From the NCBI RefSeq assembly GCF_900104635.1, contig NZ_FNWC01000007.1, positions 744,001 to 808,000 on the forward strand: a DNA stretch of 64,000 nucleotides, written 5' to 3'. The translations under genes and the position numbers were made by a program. Under the pieces are notes generated by a model. It saw only the letters and a list, made by a program, of their open reading frames with translations. It was not told the DNA's origin and did no database searches. The DNA is from Coprococcus phoceensis (lineage in GTDB: Bacteria; Bacillota; Clostridia; Lachnospirales; Lachnospiraceae). Shown in pieces: positions 54,782 to 63,666 of this stretch (position 1 is its first letter; every line of letters starts with the position of its first letter).

Positions 54782-55091
54782 AGCATTATCGTTAGTCAGC
54801 CTTGCCACGAAAGCAGGAAAGACGGCAAGCGGTGAATTCTGTACCGAAAAAGAAGTAAAGACCGGTATGGCAGAGCTTGTGATTGTGGCGGAGGATGCAT
54901 CGGCGAATACAAAGAAGAAGTTTAAAAATATGTGTGATTTCTATGAAGTGCCAATTTATTTTTATGGGGATAAAGATACCTTGGGGCATGCAATGGGAAA
55001 AGAATTCCGGGCGACACTTGCAGTGACAGATGCAGGGTTTGCAAAAGGGATCAAGAAACATTTGGAAACAGAAGGATATACGATTGCATAG
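54762..55091 (+). CDS. ylxQ: YlxQ, L7Ae-family RNA-binding protein
   Basis: This 109-aa protein has the L7Ae/L30e/S12e fold ([53 protein letters not shown] C-terminus). It is presumed to bind kink-turn RNA. It overlaps ylxR by 20 bp, with AAAGGAG inside the ylxR coding sequence. infB follows after 14 bp. Confidence 0.85.
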   Translation: MRLKSSKALSLVSLATKAGKTASGEFCTEKEVKTGMAELVIVAEDASANTKKKFKNMCDFYEVPIYFYGDKDTLGHAMGKEFRATLAVTDAGFAKGIKKHLETEGYTIA

Positions 55092-55105
55092 AGGAGGTAG
55101 TTAGT

Positions 55106-57583
55106 ATGACAAAAGTGCGAGTGCATGAATTAGCAAAAGAGCTAAATAAAACAAACAAAGAAGTACTTGATGTTCTGAGAGAAAAAAATATAGAGGTAAC
55201 CAGCCATATGAGTTCATTGAGTGATGAGCAGATTGAGGCTGTAAAAAGTAGCTTTGGCGGTGGGGATACAAAAGAAGAACCGAAGAAAAAGCATATTGTG
55301 CAGGTGTTCAGACCGCAGAATTCTCAAAATGGTTCCCGTCAAGGCAATCGTCCAACACAGAGACGAGATGGACAGAACAACAATCAAGGACAGAGAAACG
55401 GAAACAATCAGGGTCAGAGACAGAATGGTCAGAGACCAAATAATAACCAGGGTCAGAGAAACAACAACGCAGGTCAGGGACAAAGACAGAATAATAATGC
55501 GCAGAGAGCAAATAATAATCAAAGACCGAACAACAATTATCAGGGTCAAAAACGCGATGACAACAGACGTGATGACAGAAGAGATGACCGCAGAGATGAT
55601 AATAGAAGAAACGACAGAAGAAACGATAACAGAAAGAGCGCGCCTTCAATTCCGGCACCGGTAGTTCCTGAGCAGAAGCCACAGCGTCAGAAACAAAAAG
55701 ATAATTTTAATAAGAAAAAAGATTATCGCAAAGATGACCATGAGGAAAGAGGACCAAAAGGGAAAAAGACAAAAAATGTGCCGTTGCAGCAAAAGCCGCA
55801 GCCAAAGGTAGAGGAAAAAGTGGAAGAAAAGATTAAGATGATCACGATCCCGGAAGTACTTACAATCAAAGAACTTGCAGATGCGATGAAGATTCAGCCG
55901 TCTGCAATTGTAAAAAAATTGTTTTTACAGGGAAAAATCGTGACAGTAAACCAAGAAATTGATTACGATACTGCAGAGGAAATCGCAATGGAATTTGAAG
56001 TGCTCTGCGAAAAAGAAGAAGTAGTAGATGTCATTGAAGAATTGTTAAAAGAAGATGAAGAAGACGAAAGCAAGATGAAAAAACGTCCGCCGGTTGTGTG
56101 TGTTATGGGGCATGTTGACCATGGTAAAACTTCCCTTCTGGATGCAATCCGTAATACAAATGTGATCGACCGTGAAGCAGGTGGTATCACACAGCATATT
56201 GGTGCATATGTGGCGACAGTAAACGGAGAGAAGATTACATTCTTAGATACACCTGGACATGAGGCGTTTACAGCAATGCGTATGCGTGGCGCTAATTCCA
56301 CAGATATTGCGATTCTTGTTGTTGCGGCAGATGACGGCGTAATGCCTCAGACTGTAGAAGCAATCAACCATGCGAAAGCAGCTGGAATTGAAATCATTGT
56401 TGCAGTAAACAAGATTGATAAACCTAGTGCAAATATCGATCGTGTAAAACAGGAATTGACAGAGTATGAGCTGATTGCAGAGGACTGGGGTGGAAGCACA
56501 ATCTTTGTACCGGTTTCTGCAAAGACAGGAGAAGGAATTGAAGACTTGATGGAGATGATCCTTCTGACAGCGGAAGTATTGGAATTAAAAGCGAATCCAA
56601 ACCGCCGCGCAAGAGGTCTTGTGATCGAGGCAGAGCTTGATAAAGGAAAAGGTTCTGTGGCGACAGTACTGGTACAGAAAGGTACACTTCGTGTCGGAGA
56701 TGCCATCGCAGCAGGTTCTGCTTACGGGAAAGTAAGAGCGATGATGGATGACAAAGGAAGAAGAGTAAAAGAGGCAGGTCCTTCTACTCCGGTAGAGATC
56801 CTTGGTCTGAATGATGTGCCGAATGCCGGAGAAGTATTTGTCGGATGCGGCAATGACAAAGAAGCAAGAAACTTTGCAGAGACATTCATTTCACAGGGAA
56901 GAATGAAACTGTTAGACGATACAAAATCAAAGATGTCCTTAGATGATCTGTTCAGCCAGATTCAGGCAGGAAATGTCAAAGAACTTGGTATTGTTGTAAA
57001 AGCAGATGTACAGGGTTCTGTGGAAGCAGTAAAACAGAGTCTTTTGAAATTGTCAAATGACGAGGTCGTTGTAAAGATCATCCACGGTGGTGTCGGTGCA
57101 ATCAACGAGTCTGATGTCACACTTGCATCTGCATCCAACGCAATCATCATCGGATTCAATGTAAGACCGGATGCAACTGCGAAAGAGATTGCGGAGCGTG
57201 AAGGTGTGGATGTAAGATTATATCGTGTCATCTACAATGCGATTGAAGACGTGGAAGCTGCCATGAAAGGTATGTTAGATCCGGTGTTTGAGGAAAAAGT
57301 ACTCGGTCATGCAGAGGTTCGTCAGACATTTAAGGCTTCAGGCGTAGGTACGATTGCTGGTGCATATGTGCTTGACGGTACATTTGAGAGAGGATGTTCT
57401 GCACGTATTATCCGTGATGGAGTTGTAATCTTTGATGGAGGTCTTGCTTCGTTAAAACGTTTTAAAGATGATGTAAAAGAAGTAAAAGCAGGTTATGAAT
57501 GTGGATTTGTCTTCGAGAAATTTAATGATGTAAAAGAAGGCGATCAGGTAGAGTCTTATAAAATGGTAGAGATACCAAGATAA
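55106..57583 (+). CDS. infB: Translation initiation factor IF-2
   Basis: This 825-aa GTPase brings initiator tRNA to the 30S subunit. It has the N-terminal IF2N motif ([20 protein letters not shown]) and then an unusual low-complexity stretch (about residues 68-175) rich in Asn, Gln, Arg and Asp with repeated NNQGQR- and RRDDRR-like units. A second IF2N ([20 protein letters not shown]) and the G domain follow (G1 [11 protein letters not shown]3 DTPGHEAF, G4 NKID), then domains II-IV to the end. GAGGAGG precedes the ATG. Confidence 0.96.
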   Translation: MTKVRVHELAKELNKTNKEVLDVLREKNIEVTSHMSSLSDEQIEAVKSSFGGGDTKEEPKKKHIVQVFRPQNSQNGSRQGNRPTQRRDGQNNNQGQRNGNNQGQRQNGQRPNNNQGQRNNNAGQGQRQNNNAQRANNNQRPNNNYQGQKRDDNRRDDRRDDRRDDNRRNDRRNDNRKSAPSIPAPVVPEQKPQRQKQKDNFNKKKDYRKDDHEERGPKGKKTKNVPLQQKPQPKVEEKVEEKIKMITIPEVLTIKELADAMKIQPSAIVKKLFLQGKIVTVNQEIDYDTAEEIAMEFEVLCEKEEVVDVIEELLKEDEEDESKMKKRPPVVCVMGHVDHGKTSLLDAIRNTNVIDREAGGITQHIGAYVATVNGEKITFLDTPGHEAFTAMRMRGANSTDIAILVVAADDGVMPQTVEAINHAKAAGIEIIVAVNKIDKPSANIDRVKQELTEYELIAEDWGGSTIFVPVSAKTGEGIEDLMEMILLTAEVLELKANPNRRARGLVIEAELDKGKGSVATVLVQKGTLRVGDAIAAGSAYGKVRAMMDDKGRRVKEAGPSTPVEILGLNDVPNAGEVFVGCGNDKEARNFAETFISQGRMKLLDDTKSKMSLDDLFSQIQAGNVKELGIVVKADVQGSVEAVKQSLLKLSNDEVVVKIIHGGVGAINESDVTLASASNAIIIGFNVRPDATAKEIAEREGVDVRLYRVIYNAIEDVEAAMKGMLDPVFEEKVLGHAEVRQTFKASGVGTIAGAYVLDGTFERGCSARIIRDGVVIFDGGLASLKRFKDDVKEVKAGYECGFVFEKFNDVKEGDQVESYKMVEIPR

Positions 57584-57599
57584 GAAAAGAGGAAAAGAA

Positions 57600-57971
57600 T
57601 TGAGAAAAAACAGTATTAAAAATACAAGAGTAAACGGAGAGGTGCAAAAAGAATTAAGCAACATTATCCGCGGGGGCATCAAAGACCCTCGTGTTGCACC
57701 AATGACCTCCGTTGTGGCGGTGGAAGTAGCGCCGGATTTGAAGACATGCAAAGCATATATCAGTGTGCTCGGTGATGAGAAAGCGCAGGAAGACACAATC
57801 AAAGGTCTTCAGAGCGCAGAAGGATATATCCGAAGAGAGCTGGCAAGGAAGCTGAATATGAGAAACACGCCGGAAATAAAATTTGTGATGGATCAGTCTA
57901 TCGCATATGGTGTGGCAATGTCGAAAATGATTGATGATGTGACAAAGGATTTAAAAGAAGAGGAAGAATAA
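57600..57971 (+). CDS. rbfA: Ribosome-binding factor A
   Basis: This is a 123-aa KH-fold protein for late 30S maturation and cold adaptation (NTRVNGEVQKELSNIIRGGI, VEVAPDLKTCKAYISVLGD, RTPEIKFVMDQSIAYG-like C-terminus). The start is TTG at 57600 with AAGAGGAAA upstream. No in-frame ATG is near. It ends 1 bp before nrnA. Confidence 0.93.
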   Translation: MRKNSIKNTRVNGEVQKELSNIIRGGIKDPRVAPMTSVVAVEVAPDLKTCKAYISVLGDEKAQEDTIKGLQSAEGYIRRELARKLNMRNTPEIKFVMDQSIAYGVAMSKMIDDVTKDLKEEEE

Positions 57972-57972
57972 G

Positions 57973-58914
57973 ATGTTAAAGGAAGTCTTGAAACATGTAA
58001 AAACAGTCGCCATTGGCGGTCATGTGCGTCCGGATGGTGATTGTGTCGGCTCCTGTCTTGGGTTGTACCAGTACATCAAAGAAAACTATGAAGAGATTCA
58101 GGCGGATGTCTATCTGGAAGACATACCAGATAGTTTTCATTTTATCAAGGCGGCGAAAGAGATTCGTCACGAGGTGCCGGACAAAAAAGAATATGATCTG
58201 TTTATTGTGCTTGACTGTGGTGATAAAGAACGTCTCGGATTTTCAAAGGAGCTTTTTGAACATGCAAAAGAGACGTTCTGCGTAGACCATCATATCAGTA
58301 ATCTTGCGTTTGCAGATCAAAATTATATTTTCCCGGAAGCAAGTTCTACTTCGGAGCTTGTATACCGGCTTTTGGATTTAGAAAAGATCACAAAAGAGAC
58401 GGCTGAATGTCTGTATCTTGGAATTGTGCATGATACAGGAGTGTTCCAGTATTCATGTACGGCGCCGGAGACGATGGAGGTGGCAGCGAACCTGATGCGG
58501 AAAGGGATCAATGCCTCTGAAATCATCGAAAAGACATTTTATGAAAAGACGTTTGCTCAGAACCAGATTTTGGGGAGGGCATTGTTTGAAAGTTTTCTGT
58601 TTATGGATGGAAAATGTATTGTATCCTATATTACACAGCGTATGATGGAATTTCATGGTGTCACACCGAAAGATTTAGAAGGAATTGTCAGCCAGCTTCG
58701 GGTTACGAAAGGTGTGGAAGTTGCCGTTCTTTTATATGAGACTGCTCCGCATGAGTACAAAGTGAGCCTGCGTGCATCTGGTGATGTGGATGTCAGCAGA
58801 ATCGCACAGTATTTCGGTGGAGGAGGCCATAAAAAAGCAGCCGGTGTGACGATGAAAGGAACGGTACATGATGTGATCAACAATCTGTCCGGACAGATTC
58901 ATTTACAACTATAA
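57973..58914 (+). CDS. nrnA: NrnA-type DHH oligoribonuclease/pAp phosphatase
   Basis: This is a 313-aa DHH/DHHA1 phosphoesterase. Metal-binding motifs are VAIGGHVRPDGDCVGSCLG, FIVLDCGD, the DHH itself in FCVDHHISNLAF and GIVHDTGVFQYS. The DHHA1 C-terminal domain ends with FGGGGHKKAAGVTM. It degrades very short RNAs and/or 3'-phosphoadenosine 5'-phosphate, the by-product of sulfate assimilation. Its position between rbfA and truB is conserved in Firmicutes. Confidence 0.9.
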   Translation: MLKEVLKHVKTVAIGGHVRPDGDCVGSCLGLYQYIKENYEEIQADVYLEDIPDSFHFIKAAKEIRHEVPDKKEYDLFIVLDCGDKERLGFSKELFEHAKETFCVDHHISNLAFADQNYIFPEASSTSELVYRLLDLEKITKETAECLYLGIVHDTGVFQYSCTAPETMEVAANLMRKGINASEIIEKTFYEKTFAQNQILGRALFESFLFMDGKCIVSYITQRMMEFHGVTPKDLEGIVSQLRVTKGVEVAVLLYETAPHEYKVSLRASGDVDVSRIAQYFGGGGHKKAAGVTMKGTVHDVINNLSGQIHLQL

Positions 58915-58927
58915 AAAGGAAGAAAAT

Positions 58928-59839
58928 ATGGTACACGGAGTCATTAATATACGTAAAGAAAAAGGATTTACATCACATGATGTAGTCGCAAAACTAAGGG
59001 GAATTATCGGACAGAAAAAAATCGGGCATACCGGTACATTGGATCCGGATGCGACGGGCGTTCTTCCGGTCTGCCTTGGAAAAGCGACAAAATTATGCGA
59101 TATGCTGACGGATAAGGATAAGACATATAAGACAGTACTTTTACTTGGAAAGGCAACGGACACTCAGGATATATCCGGAACAGTGTTATCCGAAAAAGCG
59201 ATGGATGGAATTGACAATGATGCCGTAGAAAGATGCATCGGGGAATTTGTAGGAGAATACTTACAGGTACCGCCGATGTATTCTGCGTTAAAAGTCAATG
59301 GGAAAAAATTATATGAACTGGCGAGAGCAGGAATTGAGGTTGAGAGAAAAGCTCGTCCGGTTATTATCTACGAGATTCGGATTAAAGAGATTTCGCTTCC
59401 GCGCGTGCGGATGGAAGTCTCCTGCTCTAAAGGAACCTATATCCGCACATTGTGCCATGATATCGGAGAGAAACTCGGCTGTGGTGGCTGCATGGAGGAA
59501 CTCACCCGCACAAAAGTAAGCAGGTTTACTTTGGAAGACAGCTATACATTGGAGGAAGTCAGACAGAAAAAGGAAGCGGGATTACTTTCAGAGATATTAG
59601 TTCCAATTGATGAAATGTTTGGGCAGTACGAGGCGGTGACACTTAAACGCCCTTATGAAGCGCTTGTGTGTAATGGGAATATGTTTTTTGAAAAGCATAT
59701 CAATGAGTCAAAAGATCTGATTGACGGGGAATATGTGAGAGTTTACAGTAATTCCGGACAGTTCATTGCGATTTACGCATATCAGCAGAAACAAAAGATG
59801 TTTAAAATAGTCAAAATGTTTTTTGATAAAAATGAGTAA
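58928..59839 (+). CDS. truB: tRNA pseudouridine-55 synthase TruB
   Basis: This is a 303-aa enzyme that isomerises U55 in the T-loop of tRNAs. The catalytic aspartate is in KKIGHTGTLDPDATGVLPV. Other motifs are KTYKTVLLLGKATDTQD and CSKGTYIRTLCHDIGEKLG, with a C-terminal PUA-like domain. It is full length, and GGAAGAA precedes the ATG. Confidence 0.94.
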   Translation: MVHGVINIRKEKGFTSHDVVAKLRGIIGQKKIGHTGTLDPDATGVLPVCLGKATKLCDMLTDKDKTYKTVLLLGKATDTQDISGTVLSEKAMDGIDNDAVERCIGEFVGEYLQVPPMYSALKVNGKKLYELARAGIEVERKARPVIIYEIRIKEISLPRVRMEVSCSKGTYIRTLCHDIGEKLGCGGCMEELTRTKVSRFTLEDSYTLEEVRQKKEAGLLSEILVPIDEMFGQYEAVTLKRPYEALVCNGNMFFEKHINESKDLIDGEYVRVYSNSGQFIAIYAYQQKQKMFKIVKMFFDKNE

Positions 59840-59856
59840 CGATAAGAGGAAAAAAC

Positions 59857-60792
59857 ATGCAATATATCAAGGGAATGCAGTTCTATCAAAATGACAAAAA
59901 GACTGCAATTACATTGGGGAAATTTGATGGTCTTCACAAAGGACATGAGACATTGATCGAGCGGGTCATTGAGCATCAGAAAAATGACGGTGTAGACAGC
60001 GTTGTGTTTGCATTTGACATGGCACCCTTGTACGAAAAAATAAAAAAGAAAAAAGAAAGTCTGATTACGAACGAAGAACGCGCAGGACGCCTTTTTGGCA
60101 GGGTGGATTATCTGGTGGAATGCCCATTTGTCGAGGCAGTTTCGAAAATTGAGGCGGAGACTTTCATAAAAGAAATTTTGGTGAAACAATTTCATGCCGA
60201 GTATATTGTAGTTGGCACGGATTTTCACTTTGGATATCAGAAAAAAGGTGATTATCATATGTTGCAGCAGTATAGTGGGGAATACGGGTATGAGGTGGAA
60301 GTGATTGAAAAGAAGTGCTATGAAGATAGAGAAATAAGCAGTACTTACATTAAAGAAGAAGTGAAAAAAGGGAATATGAAACTGGTTACACAGCTTCTTG
60401 GATACCCGTATACCGTCACAGGAGAAGTACAATATGGTAAGCAGCTTGGGAGAAAGCTTGGATTTCCGACGATGAACATTGTTGCAGAAAAAGAGAAACT
60501 GCTTCCGCCTAACGGAGTCTATGTCAGTTCAATTCGCATTGATGGCATGCTTTATGGAGGAATCTCTAATATCGGCTGCAAACCGACAGTTTCAGAGAAA
60601 GAACAGATGGGAATTGAAACATTTGTATTTGACTATCACGGGGACGCTTATGGAAAGAAAATTGAGGTAGCGCTTTACGAGTATGTGAGACCGGAAAAAA
60701 AATTCCATTCTGTAGAGATGCTTCGCAAGCAGGTGGAACAGGATATCGCATATGGGCGTAAGTGGCTTCAAGGTTTCAACAGTAATTTTTAA
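59857..60792 (+). CDS. ribF: Bifunctional riboflavin kinase/FAD synthetase
   Basis: This is a 311-aa enzyme making FMN and FAD. The N-terminal adenylyltransferase domain has ITLGKFDGLHKGHETLIERV and TDFHFGYQKKGDY. The ISSTYIKEEVKKG motif links to the C-terminal kinase domain (GEVQYGKQLGRKLGFPTMNI, NGVYVSS, GISNIGCKPTV). The N-terminal loop reads GKFDGLHKGH, where GxFDGVHxGH is usual. It ends the nusA-infB operon. Confidence 0.93.
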   Translation: MQYIKGMQFYQNDKKTAITLGKFDGLHKGHETLIERVIEHQKNDGVDSVVFAFDMAPLYEKIKKKKESLITNEERAGRLFGRVDYLVECPFVEAVSKIEAETFIKEILVKQFHAEYIVVGTDFHFGYQKKGDYHMLQQYSGEYGYEVEVIEKKCYEDREISSTYIKEEVKKGNMKLVTQLLGYPYTVTGEVQYGKQLGRKLGFPTMNIVAEKEKLLPPNGVYVSSIRIDGMLYGGISNIGCKPTVSEKEQMGIETFVFDYHGDAYGKKIEVALYEYVRPEKKFHSVEMLRKQVEQDIAYGRKWLQGFNSNF

Positions 60793-60802
60793 AAATAAGT
60801 AG

Positions 60803-60831
60803 TTTACACTGGTGGAAAAGTATGATATACT
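60803..60831 (+). promoter_or_regulatory. Promoter of rpsO
   Basis: TTTACA (60803-60808), 17 bp and TATACT (60826-60831) give rpsO its own transcript, separate from ribF. Confidence 0.7.
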
Positions 60832-60839
60832 CATCAAGT

Positions 60840-60912
60840 ATGAAAAAACCGATGTTCGGTGACCGGATACTCCAACCGTCACTTAATGTCAGGTGTTAAA
60901 TTTAAGAAAAAC
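60840..60912 (+). promoter_or_regulatory. Structured rpsO leader, possible S15 autoregulatory element
   Basis: The leader between the promoter and rpsO has several short complementary segments (for example GGTGAC and GTCAC around CGGATACTCCAACC, then a GTCAGGTGTT segment). Firmicutes rpsO leaders often fold into an S15-binding structure that represses translation. This one has the expected place and length, but I did not derive a confident fold. Confidence 0.4.
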
Positions 60913-60926
60913 AGGAGGGTCATAGC

Positions 60927-61193
60927 ATGATCGCAAAAGAAAAGAAACAGGCTATTATGGCAGAATATGCCAGAACAGAAGGCGACACAGGTTCACCGGA
61001 AGTTCAGATCGCTGTATTAACAGCAAGAATCAATGAGTTGACAGAACACTTCAAAGCTAATCCAAAGGATCATCATTCAAGAAGAGGTCTTCTTAAAATG
61101 GTAGGACAGAGAAGAGGTTTACTGGCTTACCTAAAGAAAACTGACATTGAAAGATACCGTACATTAATCGAGAGATTAGGATTAAGAAAATAG
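60927..61193 (+). CDS. rpsO: Ribosomal protein S15
   Basis: This is an 88-aa 30S protein that binds the central domain of 16S rRNA early in assembly. It is complete, with the diagnostic [20 protein letters not shown] and [20 protein letters not shown] motifs. AGGAGGG lies 8-9 nt before the ATG. A strong terminator follows. Confidence 0.97.
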   Translation: MIAKEKKQAIMAEYARTEGDTGSPEVQIAVLTARINELTEHFKANPKDHHSRRGLLKMVGQRRGLLAYLKKTDIERYRTLIERLGLRK

Positions 61194-61230
61194 TTAAAAG
61201 TTTTATACAGACCACAACACAACAATGCAA

Positions 61231-61262
61231 AGGGGCAGGCGAATATCGCCTGTTCCTTTTTT
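61231..61262 (+). terminator. Intrinsic terminator after rpsO
   Basis: AGGGGCAGGCG pairs with CGCCTGTTCCT (G-U pairs included) around a 4-nt loop, followed by six T residues. Confidence 0.85.
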
Positions 61263-61351
61263 GCTACAAGTTGGGGTTATCCTTTTTCTTGACAAATAAA
61301 AAGAAAAAAGGTATAGTGATTCTAATTTGACGTATGAAGGGAGAGCCATTG

Positions 61352-62620
61352 ATGAATAAAGTACCGTTTGTTACAAAAGAAAAATTAGATGAGATTGTAA
61401 AAGAATTTCCGACACCGTTTCACTTGTACGATGAAAGGGGAATTCGTGAAAATGTAAAAGCATTGAAAGAGGCTTTTGCATGGAATAAAGGTTATAAAGA
61501 ATATTTTGCAGTAAAAGCAACTCCGAATCCATTTTTGATTAATATTTTAAGAGAATACGGCTGTGGCTGTGACTGCTCCTCTTATACAGAATTGATGCTG
61601 TCTGAGGCGCTTGGAGCAGTAGGGAAAGATATCATGTTCTCTTCCAATGCAACTCCGGCAGAAGAGTTTGTCTATGCAGACAAACTGGGGGCAATTATCA
61701 ATTTAGATGACTTCACACATATTGAATTTTTGGAGAATGCAATCGGGCATATTCCGGAGACGATCAGCTGCCGTTACAATCCGGGCGGATTGTTCAAAAT
61801 CAGCAATGACATCATGGATAATCCTGGGGATGCCAAATACGGGATGACAACGGAGCAGTTGTTTGAGGCATTTAAGATTCTGAAAGCAAAAGGGGCAAAA
61901 GAATTCGGACTGCATGCGTTTTTGGCAAGTAATACTGTAACAAATGAATATTATCCAATGCTCGCAAAGATTTTGTTCGAAGTTGCAGTGAAATTACAAA
62001 AAGAGACAGGAGCGCACATTAAATTTATCAACCTGTCAGGCGGAATCGGAATTCCGTATCGACCGGATCAAGAGCCGAATGATATCAGAGCAATCGGAGA
62101 AGGAGTCAGAAAGGTATACGAGGAAGTGCTTGTTCCGGCTGGCATGGGTGATGTGGCAATCTACACAGAGCTTGGGCGTTACATGATGGGACCTTACGGC
62201 TGCCTTGTGACAAAAGCAGTTCATGAGAAGCACACGTATAAAGAATATATCGGCTGTGATGCATGTGCGGTAAACTTAATGCGTCCTGCGATGTACGGAG
62301 CGTACCATCATATCACAGTTATGGGAAAAGAAGATGCACCTTGTGACCACAAATATGACATCACAGGTTCACTCTGTGAAAATAATGATAAATTTGCAGT
62401 AGATCGTATGCTTCCAAAGATTGATATCGGAGATTTGCTAGTCATCCATGACACAGGAGCACATGGATTTGCGATGGGATATAATTATAATGGTAAATTG
62501 AAATCGGCAGAGATTTTACTGCAGGAAGACGGTACGCCGAAGCTGATTCGAAGAGCCGAAACACCGGCAGATTACTTTGCAACATTTGATTGCTTTGAGA
62601 TTGGTCAGAAATTGAAATAA
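61352..62620 (+). CDS. lysA: Diaminopimelate decarboxylase-like PLP enzyme
   Basis: This is a 422-aa fold-type III PLP decarboxylase that would make lysine from meso-diaminopimelate. The PLP lysine is in YKEYFAVKATPNPF (about residue 53). The glycine-rich phosphate loop is INLSGGIGIPYRP, and the C-terminal site residues are GCDACAVNLMRPAMYGAYHH. It belongs to a divergent LysA branch: the usual HIGS motif is replaced by GLHAFLASN. Another decarboxylase of the alanine-racemase fold is possible. The start is the ATG at 61352 with AGGGAG upstream, because the earlier ATG at 61334 overlaps the binding site. Confidence 0.75.
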   Translation: MNKVPFVTKEKLDEIVKEFPTPFHLYDERGIRENVKALKEAFAWNKGYKEYFAVKATPNPFLINILREYGCGCDCSSYTELMLSEALGAVGKDIMFSSNATPAEEFVYADKLGAIINLDDFTHIEFLENAIGHIPETISCRYNPGGLFKISNDIMDNPGDAKYGMTTEQLFEAFKILKAKGAKEFGLHAFLASNTVTNEYYPMLAKILFEVAVKLQKETGAHIKFINLSGGIGIPYRPDQEPNDIRAIGEGVRKVYEEVLVPAGMGDVAIYTELGRYMMGPYGCLVTKAVHEKHTYKEYIGCDACAVNLMRPAMYGAYHHITVMGKEDAPCDHKYDITGSLCENNDKFAVDRMLPKIDIGDLLVIHDTGAHGFAMGYNYNGKLKSAEILLQEDGTPKLIRRAETPADYFATFDCFEIGQKLK

Positions 62621-62631
62621 GGGAAATGTCA

Positions 62632-62685
62632 GCTGCTGTTCACTGCTGTGTGCAGAGATGCTTATTTGGGTGAACAGTAGCAACT
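62632..62685. other. Long stem-loop after the lysA-like gene
   Basis: GCTGCTGTTCAC (62632-62643) pairs with GTGAACAGTAGC (62670-62681, one G-U). A-rich rather than T-rich sequence follows, so it may protect or process the transcript rather than terminate it. Confidence 0.4.
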
Positions 62686-62718
62686 GTTAAAAAAATTGAA
62701 AAAATTTCAAAAAAAAGC

Positions 62719-62747
62719 TTGTATTTTATAGTAGCATATGGTAATAT
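62719..62747 (+). promoter_or_regulatory. Promoter of the tRNA-Leu gene
   Basis: TTGTAT (62719-62724), 17 bp and TAATAT (62742-62747) lie 55 bp upstream of the tRNA. Confidence 0.55.
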
Positions 62748-62802
62748 ATATTTTGTTGAGACAACAACTTAATAAAAAGAAGTGAAAATGCTTCTTGGGT
62801 AA

Positions 62803-62885
62803 GCAGGTGTGGCGGAATGGCAGACGCACAAGACTCAAAATCTTGCGGGGGCAACCTCGTGTGGGTTCAAGTCCCACCACCTGCA
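62803..62885 (+). tRNA. tRNA-Leu (anticodon CAA)
   Basis: A 7-bp acceptor stem (GCAGGTG with CACCTGC, discriminator A) and a D-arm GGCGGAATGGCAGACGC are present. The anticodon stem-loop CAAGA-CTCAAAA-TCTTG gives anticodon CAA, and the long variable arm typical of leucine tRNAs and a TTCAAGT T-loop are present. CCA is not encoded. It would read UUG codons. Confidence 0.93.
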
Positions 62886-62894
62886 TTTGATGTA

Positions 62895-62924
62895 AACTCT
62901 TTAGAAAATTCTAAAGAGTTTTTT
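62895..62924 (+). terminator. Intrinsic terminator after tRNA-Leu
   Basis: Perfect 12-bp arms AACTCTTTAGAA (62895-62906) and 62909-62920 are followed by a T-run. It ends the tRNA transcript 9 bp after the gene. Confidence 0.85.
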
Positions 62925-62957
62925 GGCAAATTTGGGTGTATATACTTGAGGTGGGAA

Positions 62958-63662
62958 ATGTATCAGATTGGAATATGTGATGATGGAAAAAATACATGTG
63001 CTTTTATAGAAGATGTTGTTTTGAAGTATGGGAAAAAGAGAAATGTAAAGATGAATATCCAAGTCTGGAATTCCGGGGAAGAACTTTGTGCTTATTTAGA
63101 AACGGGAAAACAGTTGGATATTCTGTATTTGGATATCGAATTGTTTGAAGTGAGTGGAATCGATGCGGGGATATTTATCCGAAAGCAGATGGAAAACCAT
63201 ACGATGCAGATTATCTATATATCGGGGAAACAGTCGTATGCACAGCAGTTGTTTAAGGTGCAGCCGATGGATTTCCTTGTAAAGCCGATTGAGGAAGAAA
63301 AGATTGAAGAGACGCTTGCATTAGCACTAAAGATTGTCGGGCGAAACACAAAGCGCTTTGAATTCCAATTGGGTAAAGAGTATTATTATGTGTCTTATGG
63401 AGATATTCTTTGCTTTGTGAGTGATGGACGAAAAGTTAGATTGCTCACTACAAGCGGCGAAAAGGAATTTTACGGAAAGCTGAAAAATATTATCAAGGAA
63501 TTGCCGGAAGATTTTCTTGTAATTCATAAATCGTATGTGGTAAATAAGCAGCGTATCGCACGGTATACATATGAAACTGTGGAATTGGACAATGGGAGAG
63601 TACTGACGATCAGTCAGGCGCAGCGAAAACAGGTCAGAGAAAAATTGTTAAAGGAATTATAA
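62958..63662 (+). CDS. LytTR-family response regulator
   Basis: This is a 234-aa two-component response regulator of the AgrA/LytR kind. The receiver domain (MYQIGICDDGKNTCAFIEDV; phospho-acceptor aspartate in ILYLDIELFEVSGIDAG; KPIEEEKIEE lysine) is followed by a LytTR DNA-binding domain (YYYVSYGDILCFVSDGRKVR, FLVIHKSYVVNKQRI). I start at the ATG at 62958 with GAGGTGGG upstream. A longer open frame back to 62817 runs through the tRNA and terminator and is not real. It is followed by a membrane protein likely to be its sensor kinase. Confidence 0.9.
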   Translation: MYQIGICDDGKNTCAFIEDVVLKYGKKRNVKMNIQVWNSGEELCAYLETGKQLDILYLDIELFEVSGIDAGIFIRKQMENHTMQIIYISGKQSYAQQLFKVQPMDFLVKPIEEEKIEETLALALKIVGRNTKRFEFQLGKEYYYVSYGDILCFVSDGRKVRLLTTSGEKEFYGKLKNIIKELPEDFLVIHKSYVVNKQRIARYTYETVELDNGRVLTISQAQRKQVREKLLKEL

Positions 63663-63666
63663 AAAT

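Noticed and set aside
55380..55640. A CRISPR-like or tandem repeat array
   Set aside because: The repeats are coding low-complexity units inside IF-2, with no spacers or consistent direct repeats. No CRISPR array was seen elsewhere.
62817..62957. A longer N-terminus for the LytTR response regulator starting at 62817
   Set aside because: The extension is a translation of the tRNA-Leu gene and its terminator. The ATG at 62958 has a proper binding site and matches the receiver-domain start.
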